DNA of 64,000 bases from Symsagittifera roscoffensis (GCF_963678635.1 NC_087064.1:37617706-37681705); one strand, 5' to 3'. Positions 11,527 to 22,462 are shown, counted from the stretch's first letter. The notes: generated by a model not told the origin, from the letters alone. Made by a program: numbers and translations.

Positions 11527-11699
11527 GGCGTTTCACAGACCGGGTCCGTGTAAGGTTTGAAATAATTGCACTATCTGGTAGTTGTCGTTTCTTGCAGGTT
11601 CTGCGGTTTGTCATGGGGCCTTCAAATGGCAAAATTCTTAGCACCCCAGTTGTTAAATTAGACCACCAAAATTTTAACACTTAAACTTTGTTATTATTA

Positions 11700-12114
11700 G
11701 CCTACAACTCGTAGTTTTGCCAGTTTTTAAATTACGTAATTTTTATTCGAGAGCAAAGGGAAGTCAGGCCCTGACACGAGCAGTCTTGTTGTTTCAACTA
11801 TTATGAGAAAAAAATGACAGAATAATTGTGGTCGGGGTGGTTTTTTTACTGCGGACAAACTTTTTTTCTTTTCAACTTTTTTTTTGGAAATTTTTGAAAA
11901 TTTTGAAAAATTGAAAAAATGTTTGTCTGTCATCAATTTTTGTAAAGTTAAGAGGAATTAAAAATTCCCAATTTAAAAAAATTGATACACTTAACCTGCG
12001 ACGTAATTCTTGCTATTAGTGTGTAAAAGGAAGTTCAACCCTTTTAAGCAATCGTTCCAAATTCGATAGAAGCAACCTATTTGGTCTGTTTAAAACTGTG
12101 TCATACGCAATTTA
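11700..12114 (+). mobile_element. Fragments of Helentron-like repeat copies
   Basis: At 11766-11790 the sequence GCCCTGACACGAGCAGTCTTG is a 3' end of the family. From about 11791 a degenerate 5' half follows (GTCGGGGTGG, then GCGGACAAAC), running to about 12090 with ATCGTTCCAAATTCG. A fresher copy starts at 12115, so this is a head-to-tail pile-up of three partial copies. Confidence 0.6.
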
Positions 12115-12305
12115 TTGTTCCGACTTTCGGCCAATTTTGGCCAAATTGGGACAATTAACGCGCAATATATTTCCTGCTATTAACGCGTAAGCGAGATTTA
12201 ATCCGTCTTAGAAATCTGAAATTGGTTGAAGGACGCTTATCCGCCATAATTGAATTGTTTCAAGGAGCGGAATCTATATTTTTTAGTTCATAAGGCGTGC
12301 GGGGG

Positions 12306-12518
12306 TAAAAAAGTATTCTGTTAATCAACGAGTTATGTACAACTAATGTAAAATGATTTAAAAGATTAAACCAGATAAAATAGAGAGTGTATTTAAAACT
12401 TTCTAAAACTCAACTGGACGAACACTCTACGATCGACCGATGATTGTATCGTACAAAGTTAACTGGTGTTTAATTAGTACCGAAGGTCATTTAAGATATA
12501 TAAAAACAAATCACAACA
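12306..12518 (-). repeat. 3' LTR of gypsy copy 2
   Basis: On the minus strand it starts TGTTGTGATTTG at 12518. The region from about 12355 to 12518 aligns with 18494-18659. The outer 50 bp (12306-12354) has no clear counterpart at the other end, so the 5' LTR may have lost its U5 edge. The precise LTR end is inferred from the GGGGG target duplication. Confidence 0.75.
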
Positions 12519-12532
12519 TTTCCCACCGGGAA
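12519..12532 (-). promoter_or_regulatory. Polypurine tract of gypsy copy 2
   Basis: The minus strand reads GGTGGGAAA immediately before the LTR start TGTTGTGA, the usual position of the plus-strand primer. Confidence 0.6.
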
Positions 12533-13110
12533 CAAACAGAACTACAAGTTGACTAACTAATTCTATATACACCAATTTTCAACCTTCAACGTAGGAACAA
12601 GTTTTACAAACTGCGCTGAAAAATAGTACAGCAAGCAAAATAGAATCTACATATGAAATAGGAAAGTACAAGTGTACAGGATGAATATACATAGTTTACA
12701 GTTATACAGAAGAATGAAAAAAAAATCCAATTAACTGAATAAAACAACTCTAATCTACAGGATGTACATTTAACATGTACAAAATCATCTATATTAAAGA
12801 AGATTGATTAAAATGGATGCTATGAAATGAAAAAAAAAGAAAAGTTTTTAATGAGTTTTGGGAGTTTAATTAAATCATGCATCAAAATCATCTAGTCTGA
12901 GTTTAAAGTCTGTGTCAATAGTCGAAGAAATGTCGCTAGTTCTTTCTACTTCGTCGAGTGTGTCATAAATGGTAGGTTGTAGCAATGAAGAAGATCCGAA
13001 TGAAGTATTCTTCAAAAATGACTGAACTGGGGTGTATTTTGCTCGTTCCAATGTGCAGGATTTCTGGGATGACCAGGTAGTTTCTGCGACTAGGGTAGGT
13101 ATTGGTGAGG
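12533..13110. other. 3' non-coding region of gypsy copy 2
   Basis: AT-rich sequence between the last pol-like remnant and the polypurine tract. No continuous frame with recognisable motifs; short frames near 12963-13187 are not supported as genes. Confidence 0.5.
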
Positions 13111-13362
13111 TTAGGTTCTGGTGAAGGTTGCCCTGGGATAGTTAAAAGTGTCGCCCTGTACTGTGAGTGAATGGGAGGTCTGGTCATCTTTTTTTAGCGC
13201 AACGTCTATATATCTCCGGTCTCCGAAGAATTTAGGAGGTCCTACGTTCCTGCGTGGTCTGGACTGTCTTGGTTGAGGTTCCAATGGGGCCGAATCTTCT
13301 GGGGTACTGTCCAACAGAATTGGGTTGCTTTCGGAGCCTTCTATTTTCGCAGTGTCTGACAC
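13111..13362 (-). pseudogene. Gypsy copy 2 pol C-terminal remnant
   Basis: The 83-codon frame carries EPQPRQSRPRRNVGPPKFFG, a basic proline-rich segment typical of the tail after gypsy integrases, followed by polar sequence. It lies downstream of the integrase core on the same strand. Confidence 0.55.
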
Positions 13363-13884
13363 GTCTCTGACCGCCGGGTGATCTGTATCGACAGTGAGCT
13401 TTGGCCTAATTTGAGGAGTGTGAGCATCACCTGTAACACTTAAACCTTGCGTAGAACCGGCTTGATGGTGGGTGGTACCTTAAAATTTGTCATATTGTCA
13501 AAATAGTCCTGTATTATTCCGTTCCAAGAGTTTAAGTTTAAGATGACGAGGAACCTGAAGTACTATGTGTGAGGTCGTGAGTAGTCGCTGCGTTATTTGA
13601 CGAGCCGGAAACTTAAGTGGGGCCACCCTCTCTTGAGGTGCCTTGCCTAAGCTGAGAGTGGTCTGTCACCTTAGTCGTCTTTGGTGGAGATCGCTTTCTC
13701 TTTCCTGCGAAGCTCCAATGTAAAGTTATATTCTGCCCGATGGGTGACTGATTCACGACAATTTTTCCAGGACCGGGGAGTAGTTTTCCTCTAAAGGCTA
13801 AGTCCGAATTCAGTTGAATGTGACCTTTATCAAAGTTATTATGTGTTCGGATGAGTCAATGATGTCCTCCTTTACAAGATTAAA

Positions 13885-14094
13885 TCAAGGTTCCCCAATT
13901 TTTCTGTTGGTAGCCCTTCTATAGTATTTACTTCCGGAAACTAGTTTCTTCATCGCTCTTGGGCCTTTGCCCGGATTGTGCACCACTGGTACGGGGGTAC
14001 TCGGGATTGTCAGGGCTAGCGGCAGGTTGTCTTCCTGGTCTGATTGGGTATCGATGTCAGCGTCGAGATAACTGTCTTCCGTACCGTCGTCCAA
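13885..14094 (-). pseudogene. Gypsy copy 2 acidic pol-tail remnant
   Basis: The 69-codon frame begins acidic (DGTEDSYLDADIDTQSDQED) and turns basic (RAMKKLVSGSKYYRRATNRK). It sits between the integrase core and the C-terminal remnant, with stops separating the pieces. No catalytic motif is visible. Confidence 0.4.
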
Positions 14095-14327
14095 TTCTTA
14101 GTTTCTGGCCCGTCGGTCGGATAGAATCGATATCCATTCATCTAAACGGTTATCAAAGGAAATCAGATTTTTTCATCTACTGATAGCCGTTCTATTAAAG
14201 TGTTTCTCGAACGGAGTACAACCGGTTGTAGATTGTTTTTCAATTCTGATGTTCCAGATAATTTTTTTGATCGAGGAATATAAAAAAGGTTTTGGTAAAT
14301 CAAGTGACATGGCTAATAAATTAGACT

Positions 14328-14606
14328 TTACAGTACATACAAGTCTTTCCACAGGCCCATTAGATCTATGATCGCCGACTGTACTGTAGACGATTTCGAT
14401 GTTGTATTTTTCGCATAAATTTTTAAAATCGTGTGATAAAAAGATGACCCGTGGTCGACTCTAATCTTCCTTGGGAATCCGTGAAGGTGACAATAATCGT
14501 TTAAAAATGAGGTAATCGTTTTTGACAATGTATCAATTACTATCTTGGCCGATGGAAAGTTAGTGAAGCGGTCAATGCAAAAGAGAATATATTTTTTGTT
14601 CCCCAA
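14328..14606 (-). pseudogene. Gypsy copy 2 integrase core remnant
   Basis: It contains YILFCIDRFTNFPSAKIV and DYCHLHGFPRKIRVDHGSSF. The first has the D of FxIDRFTxxP, corresponding to the first catalytic aspartate of the DDE core. The second (GFPRKIRVDHGSSF) carries the second aspartate. The frame fails before the glutamate region can be recognised, so the triad is incomplete. Confidence 0.8.
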
Positions 14607-14791
14607 AACTCGTCCAAAGTTCTAGCGAAGTCCAGGTTTATTTCTTCGTTCACAAACGTCAACTTCGGTAATTTTTAGTATGGTTCTTACCTTTGAGGTT
14701 CTTACCTTCTTTCAGGCATTGATTACAAGACTTCCCGTGATGGTATATCTCTCGGTAGATATGAGGCCACCAAATTATTCTGCAAGAAATT

Positions 14792-15169
14792 TCATCTCAA
14801 ATTGGTCTCATGTAGCATTGCGCTGAAGGTTACCCTAATGCTTGCCGGCACGACTAATTTATTATCTAGGAATAACAAATCATCTTTCTCGTGAAGGTCA
14901 TTTGAGAAGTTTTTCATATAGAATCCGTGAGTTCTCATTGTTATTCCGGTTTTTATTGTGTCAATCAGGTCCCAAATAACTTTGTTTTCTATCGTTATCA
15001 ATTGTAAATATTTCTTGGAACAGTGATTTTCGGTGAATAACGGAGAATTCGAAAGATTCAAGTAGGCTTTAAAATTTACATGGTCGTCTGGAAGATGGTC
15101 ATCTTTAAATTTTAAGGCGATGTTATATTCTTCAGGAATTATAAGTAGATGGCCGGTAATATCTTTCAT
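14792..15169 (-). pseudogene. Gypsy copy 2 integrase N-terminal remnant
   Basis: A 125-codon frame upstream of the integrase core, ending near RVTFSAMLHETNLR, where the H2C2 zinc-binding segment is expected (LHETHxG). Before that it has LFLDNKLVVPASIR, a motif usual just ahead of the zinc finger. The cysteines are lost to disruption. Confidence 0.6.
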
Positions 15170-15204
15170 TTTTTTTCGTATCGATGTTTTTTTGTTTTGA
15201 GGAA

Positions 15205-15444
15205 TTAAGTATCTAAGTATTTATTTTTAAAGATAAATTGTAAAACGACCTTGTCAGAGAAAGTAATGCTCCTGAATTCATACTTTGAGTTATCATTAGG
15301 TAAACACTTGGATGTACAATTTTCTGCTCGTAGATAAGGATTATTGCAAATTTTTTTTGACTGAGCAATACAAGATATGATAGCGACAATAGTTTTGAGA
15401 TTGAAGATAGCTATTGAGCTATTCGATGAATCTTGGCAAATCAA
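15205..15444 (-). pseudogene. Gypsy copy 2 RNase H-integrase linker remnant
   Basis: A 79-codon frame with several cysteines (YLRAENCTSKCLPNDNSKYE). It lies between the RNase H and integrase pieces and has no recognised domain. I treat it as eroded pol rather than a separate gene. Confidence 0.35.
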
Positions 15445-15479
15445 ATCACTTGAATTTTCTACTCCCGATGGAATACTAC

Positions 15480-16060
15480 TATTAACGAGCGTATTAGCAT
15501 TACAGCGACCGACGGTCTATCTACAGTATTTACATTTACACGATTAAAATGGTCTTTATTAGATAAAATGTTCTGAATTTTGTCGATTGAAGCGACGAGA
15601 AATTCGTCTTCGTAGTTAGAAGATGGAAGGGCTTAGTCCGAAGGTAATCTAGATTAAAGGCCGTTAAAACCCATATCTTTTCATGGAAACAATATGTTTA
15701 CCCAAAGGGTCAATCGGCTATGCATAGTCTTATTTCCGTGGTTTGCCGAAAGAGCAGAAATTAAAGCTTCATGGTCCGTAAAAATTTTGACTTCTGCCCC
15801 GTAAAGGTAATTTCTAAAGTTTTCTGAGGCCCACACAACGCCCAGTAGTTCTAATTTGTTCGTAGAAAACTTCTTTTCATGAATGCTTAAAAACCTTGAG
15901 GTGAATGCAATCGTTTCCCACTGCCCCCTTGATGTTTTTCCAAAGTTGCGCCCAGACCGCTATGAGAAGCGTCCGTCCTTGTTTTTTCTTTTATTTTGAA
16001 GTGGCTGTTTTCTGTAATAATTGCAATTTCTGTTTTTGATTTTTCGAAGGCTGAGGACGG
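15480..16060 (-). pseudogene. Gypsy copy 2 RNase H remnant
   Basis: Minus-strand translation gives NKLELLGVVWASENFRNYLY then GAEVKIFTDHEALISALS and TMHSRLTLWVNILFP, ending in a stop. The KLELL-VVWA and FTDHEAL landmarks identify a Ty3/gypsy RNase H. A short downstream frame has YEDEFLVASIDKI, equivalent to the tether seen in copy 1. Confidence 0.75.
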
Positions 16061-16201
16061 ATTTTTGTCTCATTTATATAATGATTTTTTGTTTAACAGA
16101 GGATGTAGTGGGGAACTAAGAGTTGATAAGTAAGGAACAACTTTTACATACTGGTTCATAGAGCCAAAGAATGATCGCAGTTCCAAAATGTTCTTGGGGA
16201 T

Positions 16202-16480
16202 TCATAGATTCTTGATGGCGTCTGCTTTACCGACCAACGGTTGTACTCCCTCTCCCGAAATATTGAAGCCTAGCCACTCTTTTTCAGGTTTGAAGAATGC
16301 GCGTTTCCTCCATTTCACCGCCATATTATTCTTGTCCAGAATTGTTAGGATTTTGTATACTATTGATTTATGTTCGTCCAGAGATCCCTTTGTTGATACC
16401 AATGTTTCGTCTATATAACAGTTTGTGAGCGGAATGTTATTTAAAAGTGAGTCCATTGTCCATTGAATTTCATTGGGCAT
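16202..16480 (-). pseudogene. Gypsy copy 2 reverse transcriptase, catalytic region remnant
   Basis: The frame contains NCYIDETLVSTKGSLDEHK. It aligns with the YxDD box region of gypsy reverse transcriptases (CYIDDILV...DEH), but the second aspartate is replaced by glutamate. It continues KWLGF-like as EKEWLGFNISGEGVQPL, the usual segment before the thumb. The altered catalytic box and flanking stops indicate inactivity. Confidence 0.8.
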
Positions 16481-16727
16481 ATCACCCAGTCCATAAAATC
16501 TAGTTGAAAACCGATAAATTCTCGTTGTTTCACCGCCTACGATACTAAAATTACATCGTTTACCTGTTTTTTTTGCACAATTTTAGTTGATTCTATGCAT
16601 TTTTCAGATCCAAGTTACTAAACCAAACTTGTCCAATTGGTTTTTCCGAGATTTATAAGGCCACGTTGTCTATAAGCTAATGCATATTTGTCATTTGATA
16701 TTTGTTTTTAAAAATCTGATCATTTTA

Positions 16728-16970
16728 CTATTTGGAATCGAATGCCAATTTAATCGAACCGTCTTTTTTCCTGGTTATAACAATCGGACTGGTGAAACAT
16801 TTTTCGTCACACTTTTCAAGTTTTATAAAGTGACTCTCGGTCTGCATTATTCTCAATTCTTCATTTACTCCGGCAAGTAAGTGTAAGGGGACTCTTCTCT
16901 CTTTTGCCTGGACCGTTTTAAACGGGGAATGGAAGTGTGAGCCCATGTGATCGTTAGGGATTTTTCCCAC
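16728..16970 (-). pseudogene. Gypsy copy 2 reverse transcriptase N-terminal remnant
   Basis: It contains FTSPIVITRKKDGSIKLAFD, the SPIV-V-KKDGS-R-C-D motif of gypsy reverse transcriptases, preceded by a VP-binding stretch (RRVPLHLLAGVNEEL). It runs into a stop after SK, where the polymerase should continue toward the catalytic box. Confidence 0.8.
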
Positions 16971-17121
16971 TCGGGAGAAAATTTCTTTGAACTTAAGAAA
17001 AATGTTATCAATTGGTGAATGAGGTTCAATTCAATTAATCATGAATGGTGGTTGGGTGACTGTGCAAATCGGGTGAGGGCATTTCTTCTGCTTCACCTCG
17101 ATACCTTTCTTCGGTAGATTA

Positions 17122-17577
17122 TCAATCCCCAAAAATTTTGCGTTCATGACCAACAGTGATAAAGAACGGCGTTTCTTCACTGATCCACCCGTTGGATTGT
17201 GTCCTAACTATGATCTTTCCTAGGATGTTGATGGTATCATCTGTGAAGCCGCAATACAGGTCTTTGATCCTCTTCTCCACTGGGGAGATTTTAAGGTTGG
17301 GGTATCTTAGTTTAAGTTCGTGCAACACGTTTTGTTTCAAAAAGCTTACAGGGCTCGCTGAGTTTACCACAATGTTCATGTTTACGATAATTTCCCATCC
17401 CAACCCTATATTTAACAGTTTCTTGGTTTCAAGTTGATTTTCATCGTAGATTGTTCTAACGCTCAATACCGAGAAATCGCCGTCGTCACTCTGTCCGCAT
17501 TCCTTCCAGATGTTTATGACACCGCACGTTTTTTGATTTTCTTCCCACGAGCTTTCCCCGGAGAGTTTTATGTACAT
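17122..17577 (-). pseudogene. Gypsy copy 2 protease-region remnant
   Basis: A 151-codon frame downstream of the zinc knuckle. The segment NIVVNSASPVSFLKQNVLHE sits where the aspartic protease active site (usually DSGAxxS) is expected, with N in place of the catalytic aspartate. The later GHERKIFGD resembles the end of retropepsin regions (hLLGRDWL-type). It is likely inactive. Confidence 0.65.
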
Positions 17578-17846
17578 TTCTCAGTATTTACATAGTTATC
17601 ATTTACAGTATTTACAGTGGGTCGTTTGTTAAAAGATTTACATATTTTGGCGAAGCGTCCTTTGTAGTTATAATTTTTATATGTTATGTCCTTCGCTGGG
17701 CATAGGTTTACATGTCGTTTCGTAAATGGGTTCCCACATTTCAGGCACACGTTACTTCTTTCTATGTTGAGGCTTGGTTCTTTTTTGATCTGATTGTGAG
17801 AGTTAAAAGATTTAAAAGCTGGCCCATTGGTCGAGGATTGCGCCAT
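17568..17846 (-). pseudogene. Gypsy copy 2 nucleocapsid (zinc knuckle) remnant
   Basis: It contains NVCLKCGNPFTKRHVNLCPA, a CxxC...H...C pattern, followed by a second degenerate knuckle (YNYKGRFAKICKS) in which the first cysteines are replaced by tyrosines. This is the RNA-binding end of gag. It lies between the capsid-like frame (17852-18103) and protease. Confidence 0.75.
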
Positions 17847-17851
17847 GTTGG

Positions 17852-18103
17852 TCAGTTTTTGGTGGTTAAAGTACCCTTTTCATCGATCAAGGCATGGTTG
17901 AGTGCTTCCGACGGGCTTAGCGTGGCGGAGTAAAGTTTCCTCTGGGTGTCAGTGTTCTTCACGTTACAAATGAAAATATCTCTTATCCATTCGGCTTCGT
18001 CAATCTCCTTTATATTACAAGTACTCGCCAAGTCCGTCAGTGCTGCCCAGAATTGTTCATATGATTTCCGTTCTTTCTGTTTGCGGTTTAACAGATTGTA
18101 CAT
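17852..18103 (-). pseudogene. Gypsy copy 2 gag capsid-like remnant
   Basis: It reads NRKQKERKSYEQFWAALTDL then EAEWIRDIFICNVKNTDTQR, parallel to the gag of copy 1 (RKQ-ESLE..., EWVRDVFIAH). This supports assignment as gag. A further basic frame upstream (18184-18537) may be the gag N-terminus or leader. Confidence 0.7.
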
Positions 18104-18493
18104 CTCGAACGTTGTGTTAGGAGGTGCATTGAATGCTGCGTCGAGTAAAGCCCAGAACTCTGTGACTGAGATCGCTAAAATCTTTACCTGCGGGTTTTTT
18201 TTCGAGCAAAGACCTTTTTTAGTTCGCTCCCTAGTGCTAAAAATAAAATCGAAAGAAGTTTTTTGTCCGTTTCAGCCCGTCTCATTCCATTGAATTTTCT
18301 CTTTTTTTTATCATTGATCCGCTTTTCTTCGGCGGCTGCGCATTTTTTCATCGCGTTCTTGTTCCTCGTCTCTCTACTGGCTCTGTCTGTGTCCGACTCG
18401 CTTCCTGTGACTTGCTCCAAAATGGGAATTTGTGTTTCTGGTGTCTCCGGTCCCTTTAGACTCTCTATGTCCAGATTTTCTTTTGCAATTACA

Positions 18494-18659
18494 ATTACTT
18501 CAAAGATTAAAACAGATAAAATAGAGTGTGAAATCAAAACGTTCTAAAACTGAACTGGACGAACACTCTACGATCGACCGATAATTGTATCGTACAAAGT
18601 TAACTGGTATTTATTTAATACCGATGGTCATTTAAGATAGATAAAAACAAATCACAACA
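18494..18659 (-). repeat. 5' LTR of gypsy copy 2 (possibly incomplete)
   Basis: It aligns with 12355-12518 (shared GAACACTCTACGATCGACCG). It ends ATCACAACA at 18659, immediately followed by the GGGGG duplication. The inner boundary is uncertain because the two LTRs stop matching near AGATTAAA. Confidence 0.75.
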
Positions 18660-19093
18660 GGGGGATGCTTTTTATAGAAAAAATTTCAAATTCTAGAAAA
18701 AAAAATTCCATTTTTTTTACATTTAATTTGTTAATGATATTTTGTTTATGTTATGATATTTATGTTATTACTGCTCCATAAACCTTAAAAGGCAGTGGGA
18801 ACATTCGGCGCTTCCCCCTGATTTGAGCAGTGTTGAATCACTTTGTGCTTCAAATAGTGGGAAAAAATACAGTGCATCGCGGAATTTTCAAGATTCAGTC
18901 TTTCAAACGGCTCGAAAGGCAATAAATTTACATTCGGACAATGTTTTTATTAACTGTTTTTCACAGTACCTAATTTTTGAGCATCTGATGTCGTTCACAT
19001 TTTGGCAAAACAGGGTTTTGATAGACGAAAACTTGTCAATCAAGGCCGGCCATGGCCGTTTTATGAACTAACTTAAATAGCTAAATAAAACAA

Positions 19094-19165
19094 ACGGTTT
19101 TTATGGGGGGTTCGAACCCAGTTACGGAGCGTAAATTTATATGCCGTTAAGCTCGGCGCATATTT
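19094..19165 (-). repeat. tRNA-like (SINE head?) sequence
   Basis: On the minus strand a GAGCTTAACGGC segment resembles a Pol III A box, and about 35 nt later GGGTTCGAACCC is a good B box. A full cloverleaf with a paired acceptor stem is not convincing. A second stretch at 19415-19485 (minus) has AGATTCAAATC in the B-box position. These are more likely tRNA-derived repeat remnants than genes. Confidence 0.35.
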
Positions 19166-19177
19166 GAGTTTCAGAAT

Positions 19178-19410
19178 AAAATTTACGGAGTGCGGTCTGT
19201 GTTTAGACAACCGCGTATTCCTACTCGTCAGTAAACAGACTAGTTTTGTATGAACCAATCATATTCGAGATGAGAAATCAAACTTTCAAAATAATAATAA
19301 TCATTTATTAATTTCTTCCTTGTCTCGATTCTGATTGGTTAAAACAGTATTTGTCTGCTTACTGATGAGTAGGAACACGCGGTTTATGAATACTGCAACG
19401 TAAATGAAAT
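19178..19410. mobile_element. Palindromic short TIR element (related to 22516-22668)
   Basis: The left arm carries AACCGCGTATTCCTACTCGT and CAGTAAACAGA. The right arm carries the inverse CTGCTTACTGATGAGTAGGA then ACACGCGGTT. The arms are separated by about 110 bp of AT-rich sequence. Both outer edges carry TTTACG/CGTAAA. The arms match the palindrome at 22516-22668, so this is a longer-loop member of that family. Confidence 0.6.
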
Positions 19411-20913
19411 TGACACAGGCGCGATTTGAATCTACGCCAAACCCGCCGGGATGCTGTGTTTACGCTCGGCTACTAGCCTTGTATTACACGCAAGTATTGT
19501 TCAAACCTGTTCTTAATTTACTTTTTGCTCAGCAACAGAAATGTAAGATTATTTTCTCCTAATCGGAGCCCAAGCTGCCAAAAAGTTGTGTGCAATTAAT
19601 TTTTTGGTTGATTTTAAGATTGGCATAGAACTATCGTTTGGAGGTCCACATATTATAAAATATACGGTCAATTTAGTTCGGTTTTTTGTTGACAAACGTA
19701 TTTTTCCTTTGCTGTATTTAGTTAATCAATGCATTTTCATTTGATAATATAGAATGTTATCAGCTCTTAAAATGGAAACTATTTAATTTCATATCGCAGC
19801 TTGGTCATTTTGCATTTTTTAAAAACTTTTGAGTATAAAAACCTGAAATCCGAAATCTTTTGAACAGTTTTGGGCAAAAAACCTGATATGTTACACGGCT
19901 TTTGGTTAGAAAATCTGATGTACTTGTAGGCGTTATATTCAGCTGTTTCAAGCACGAGCAGAACTAAGGTGCAGATTTGCCAAGCTTTTTCTAAAATATT
20001 ATCGGTCTTTTCATTTCAAGATGCACAACCCTTAAAACTCATCACTGGTTCTTCACTTTTTTCAGAAATTTATGTCAAGTTGTTTTTACGGTAGAAGTTT
20101 CATCTTTCAGCTGGATATTGATGCCAAATATTTTTCAAAAATTTTTGTTTTGAATGGTTTTCGTAACTTGTTGCACTAAGCATTCAATTATGCAGAAACA
20201 TTTTTTTTGAAAATAATAATTGTCCAGAGAAACAAAACTCATGCTCTGCTAAATTAGTATAAACTGAGTTTATTGAGATTTACGTTTTGAGCATCCCACA
20301 AAATTTTTTCTCGCTGATTTATTTTTTTCGAAGTAAATTATAATTCTTCTACAGCAAAAATGCGTACGCCAAAAAAAATCGAACTCGTGCTTGCTTTACG
20401 CAATAGATTTTTAACGTAAATTATTTGATAAAAATTACATTCTGTTTTTATTGTGTAATTTAGATCGATTATAAAATGTTTTGTCAGCGCGTGAAGGCAG
20501 CCACTATTTCAAAGTTTTCGTTTCTCATGGGCGAAGTATAGCAACTGAGGCTCAGAAAGTTCTTATGACAGTTTTGGTCTTTCAGTTATTTGCAATTTCA
20601 AAGCATATTTTTAAAATTTTAGTTAGATATAAGATTTTAGACGAGCCAGTTTAATTTTGAGTTAATTTTCTGATGATTTTTATCATCGCCAATATATCAC
20701 TCCTTCTCATACAATGAAATCGTGGTGTTGGTTTGAATACCTTATTCTTTATTTATCTAAAGCCCTAAAGTAACCAAAAAAGACGGTCGCTGGGCAAATA
20801 GCTCAGAATAAATGGACAACAGAAACTTAAGCTTAGAAGTGCAAGTGGGTAAAAATAACTCAAAGACCTCTAAAAATGTATTATAAAAAAAAAAATTTTT
20901 TTTATAGTCAAAG

Positions 20914-21329
20914 CAGGGGCGGATCTAGGATTTTTTCGAGGGGGAGGGGGTCGGATTTTTTTATAAAAAATTATTTTCGAAAATTTTGACGACCTTTTTT
21001 TTAAATTGACAAAATTGATTTCCGAGCTCTCCTAAAGTACTAAAAAGACGGTGTTTTGGCCGAATTTTCTGCGCCGCACGCAAATTTTTGAAAAAACAGG
21101 TAAAAAAGCCGTTTTTGGGCAGTTTTCGGAAAACGATGACAAAAAAATAGTGTTTTTTGGCGCGCGCTCCCCCGCAAAATTAGTATATATTGGCGCGAAA
21201 GGCGCCTTTAGAAAAATTTTAGGGTCAATTAACCAAAAATGGAAATCTCAAAATAGTACAAAAGCAGGGGGTCACATCTCTGAAAGGGTGAAAGTGCGTC
21301 CGCCCCCATCCCCCCTAAATCCGCCCCAG
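20914..21329. mobile_element. hAT-like non-autonomous element with 8-bp target duplication
   Basis: It starts CAGGGGCGGATCTAGG and ends CTAAATCCGCCCCAG. It is flanked on both sides by AGTCAAAG (20906-20913 and 21330-21337). An 8-bp duplication and a CAGGGGCGG-type terminus are typical of hAT transposons. At 416 bp it has no transposase. It shares an interior (GGCGCGAAAGGCGCCTTTAG) with 51234-51666. Confidence 0.85.
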
Positions 21330-21337
21330 AGTCAAAG

Positions 21338-22462
21338 GGCAGAAGAATTAGGTGTAAAATGGGCAATACAATGCAGAATTTTTTGTTACGTAAAAACCAT
21401 TTTTTTTTTCATTTTCACTTTATTTTTATTTTTAATTGCTTTATTTAGTAAACTATGTGGCTTAAAAACTTAAAGTTTTTTTTTTCACCTCATCTTGGTA
21501 TACTTTTTGTCTTCACTTCAAATTAGATGAAGATCAGATCAAATGAACGCAAATTATTAATTTGTCAGTTTTTGCTCCAAATTCAATTTAAAAAACTTTG
21601 TTCAATTCGTTGTCTCGGTCACCGTTCGGTTTTACTCCTCTCGGTTTGACTGTGTTCGAATATCCCAAACAATGTTCAATGTTGCACGATTCGAAAGATA
21701 AGCTGAAAACTAACCTGGACTGTCAAAAGACTAAATTGGCGTTTGTGTGAAATTTCTGAGAGCGGTCGCATCGAATTTTTTAGAGAGCAGTAATTTAAAT
21801 TATTTGGGTTTTTCTCAAATCCCAAGAAGGCTGTTTTTGGCTTGTCTTCGAGGAAAATTAGATATTATATATAAGGAAAACCAAGTATTTTAAAAAAGGT
21901 TTTATGTTTTCGATGTTTTCTGTTTGACAATTAGTGTAATTGGTCGACTACCTAAATTTTGTAGTAAAAGTTGACATGCATTCTTGAAGCTCCTCTCACC
22001 TACCGATCTCGCTGAGGTCTGTAAGCTTGGAAAATAGTAATTTGGAATAAGTTATAAATCTAGTTAATTGCTTGTCATCCAATGCCGCAATACTTTTCCT
22101 CACAGAAGCTTGCACGTATTTCTATGCCTGTATGGCTTCAAGCTTTCTTAGGTAAACATGACAAAGTTGAGAAGGTTGCAAGTTTTTTAGTGGAATAGTC
22201 TACAAATGAGAATGCGAATAGCATCTTTTAATATTAAGAGAAACCTTGCAACTTTTTCAATTGATGATATGTTGCTTTAAATCTTCTCATATATTTTCAA
22301 TTTCACTAGAAATTCGAATTAAATGATCAAAGAACGTATAATTGTTTTTATATAAATATCGATGCCACGCCTATATCTAACGTGGTCAAAAGTAGTTTTT
22401 AATGATGGTTTGTTGAAACAATCTGTGAAGGCAAAATGAAGGCTATTTCGAACAATAAAGGA
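21338..22462. other. Intergenic DNA, no gene recognised
   Basis: AT-rich with no supported open frame; the 140-codon frame starting at 21051 is a read-through of the hAT-like element. Confidence 0.5.

Larger units (their letters stand above)
12306..18659 (-). mobile_element. Ty3/gypsy LTR retrotransposon (copy 2), degenerate
   Basis: A 6,354-bp element flanked by GGGGG on both sides (12301-12305 and 18660-18664), with a minus-strand body. LTR-like repeats lie at its two ends, both carrying GAACACTCTACGATCGACCG and GTATCGTACAAAGTTAACTGG and both starting TGTTGTGA on the minus strand. The order is gag with zinc knuckle, protease, reverse transcriptase, RNase H, integrase, C-terminal tail, as in Ty3/gypsy. 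Each reading frame carries stops or shifts. It is a different lineage from copy 1: the LTRs and PBS regions are unrelated. Confidence 0.88.
12115..18834 (+). mobile_element. Helentron-like repeat split by gypsy copy 2
   Basis: The left part (12115-12305) runs from GTTCCGACTTTCGG through AACGCGCAATATATTTC to GCGTGCGGGGG. The right part (18660-18834) resumes GGGGGATG and continues through CTCCATAAACCTTAAAAGGC to a diverged hairpin and GAGCAGTGTTG. Elsewhere in the family the two halves are contiguous (TGTGGGGGGATGATTTT near 39180), so the 6.35-kb retroelement between them is a later insertion. Confidence 0.85.
18835..20913. other. Intergenic DNA, no protein-coding gene recognised
   Basis: Apart from the palindromic element and tRNA-like stretches listed separately, I see AT-rich DNA without supported genes. 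Confidence 0.5.

Noticed and set aside
19094-19165. A functional tRNA gene
   Set aside because: The B box is good, but the acceptor and anticodon stems do not pair convincingly.
21051-21473. 140-codon plus-strand open frame
   Set aside because: It runs from inside the hAT-like element into flanking DNA; the translation follows repeat sequence and has no transposase motif.
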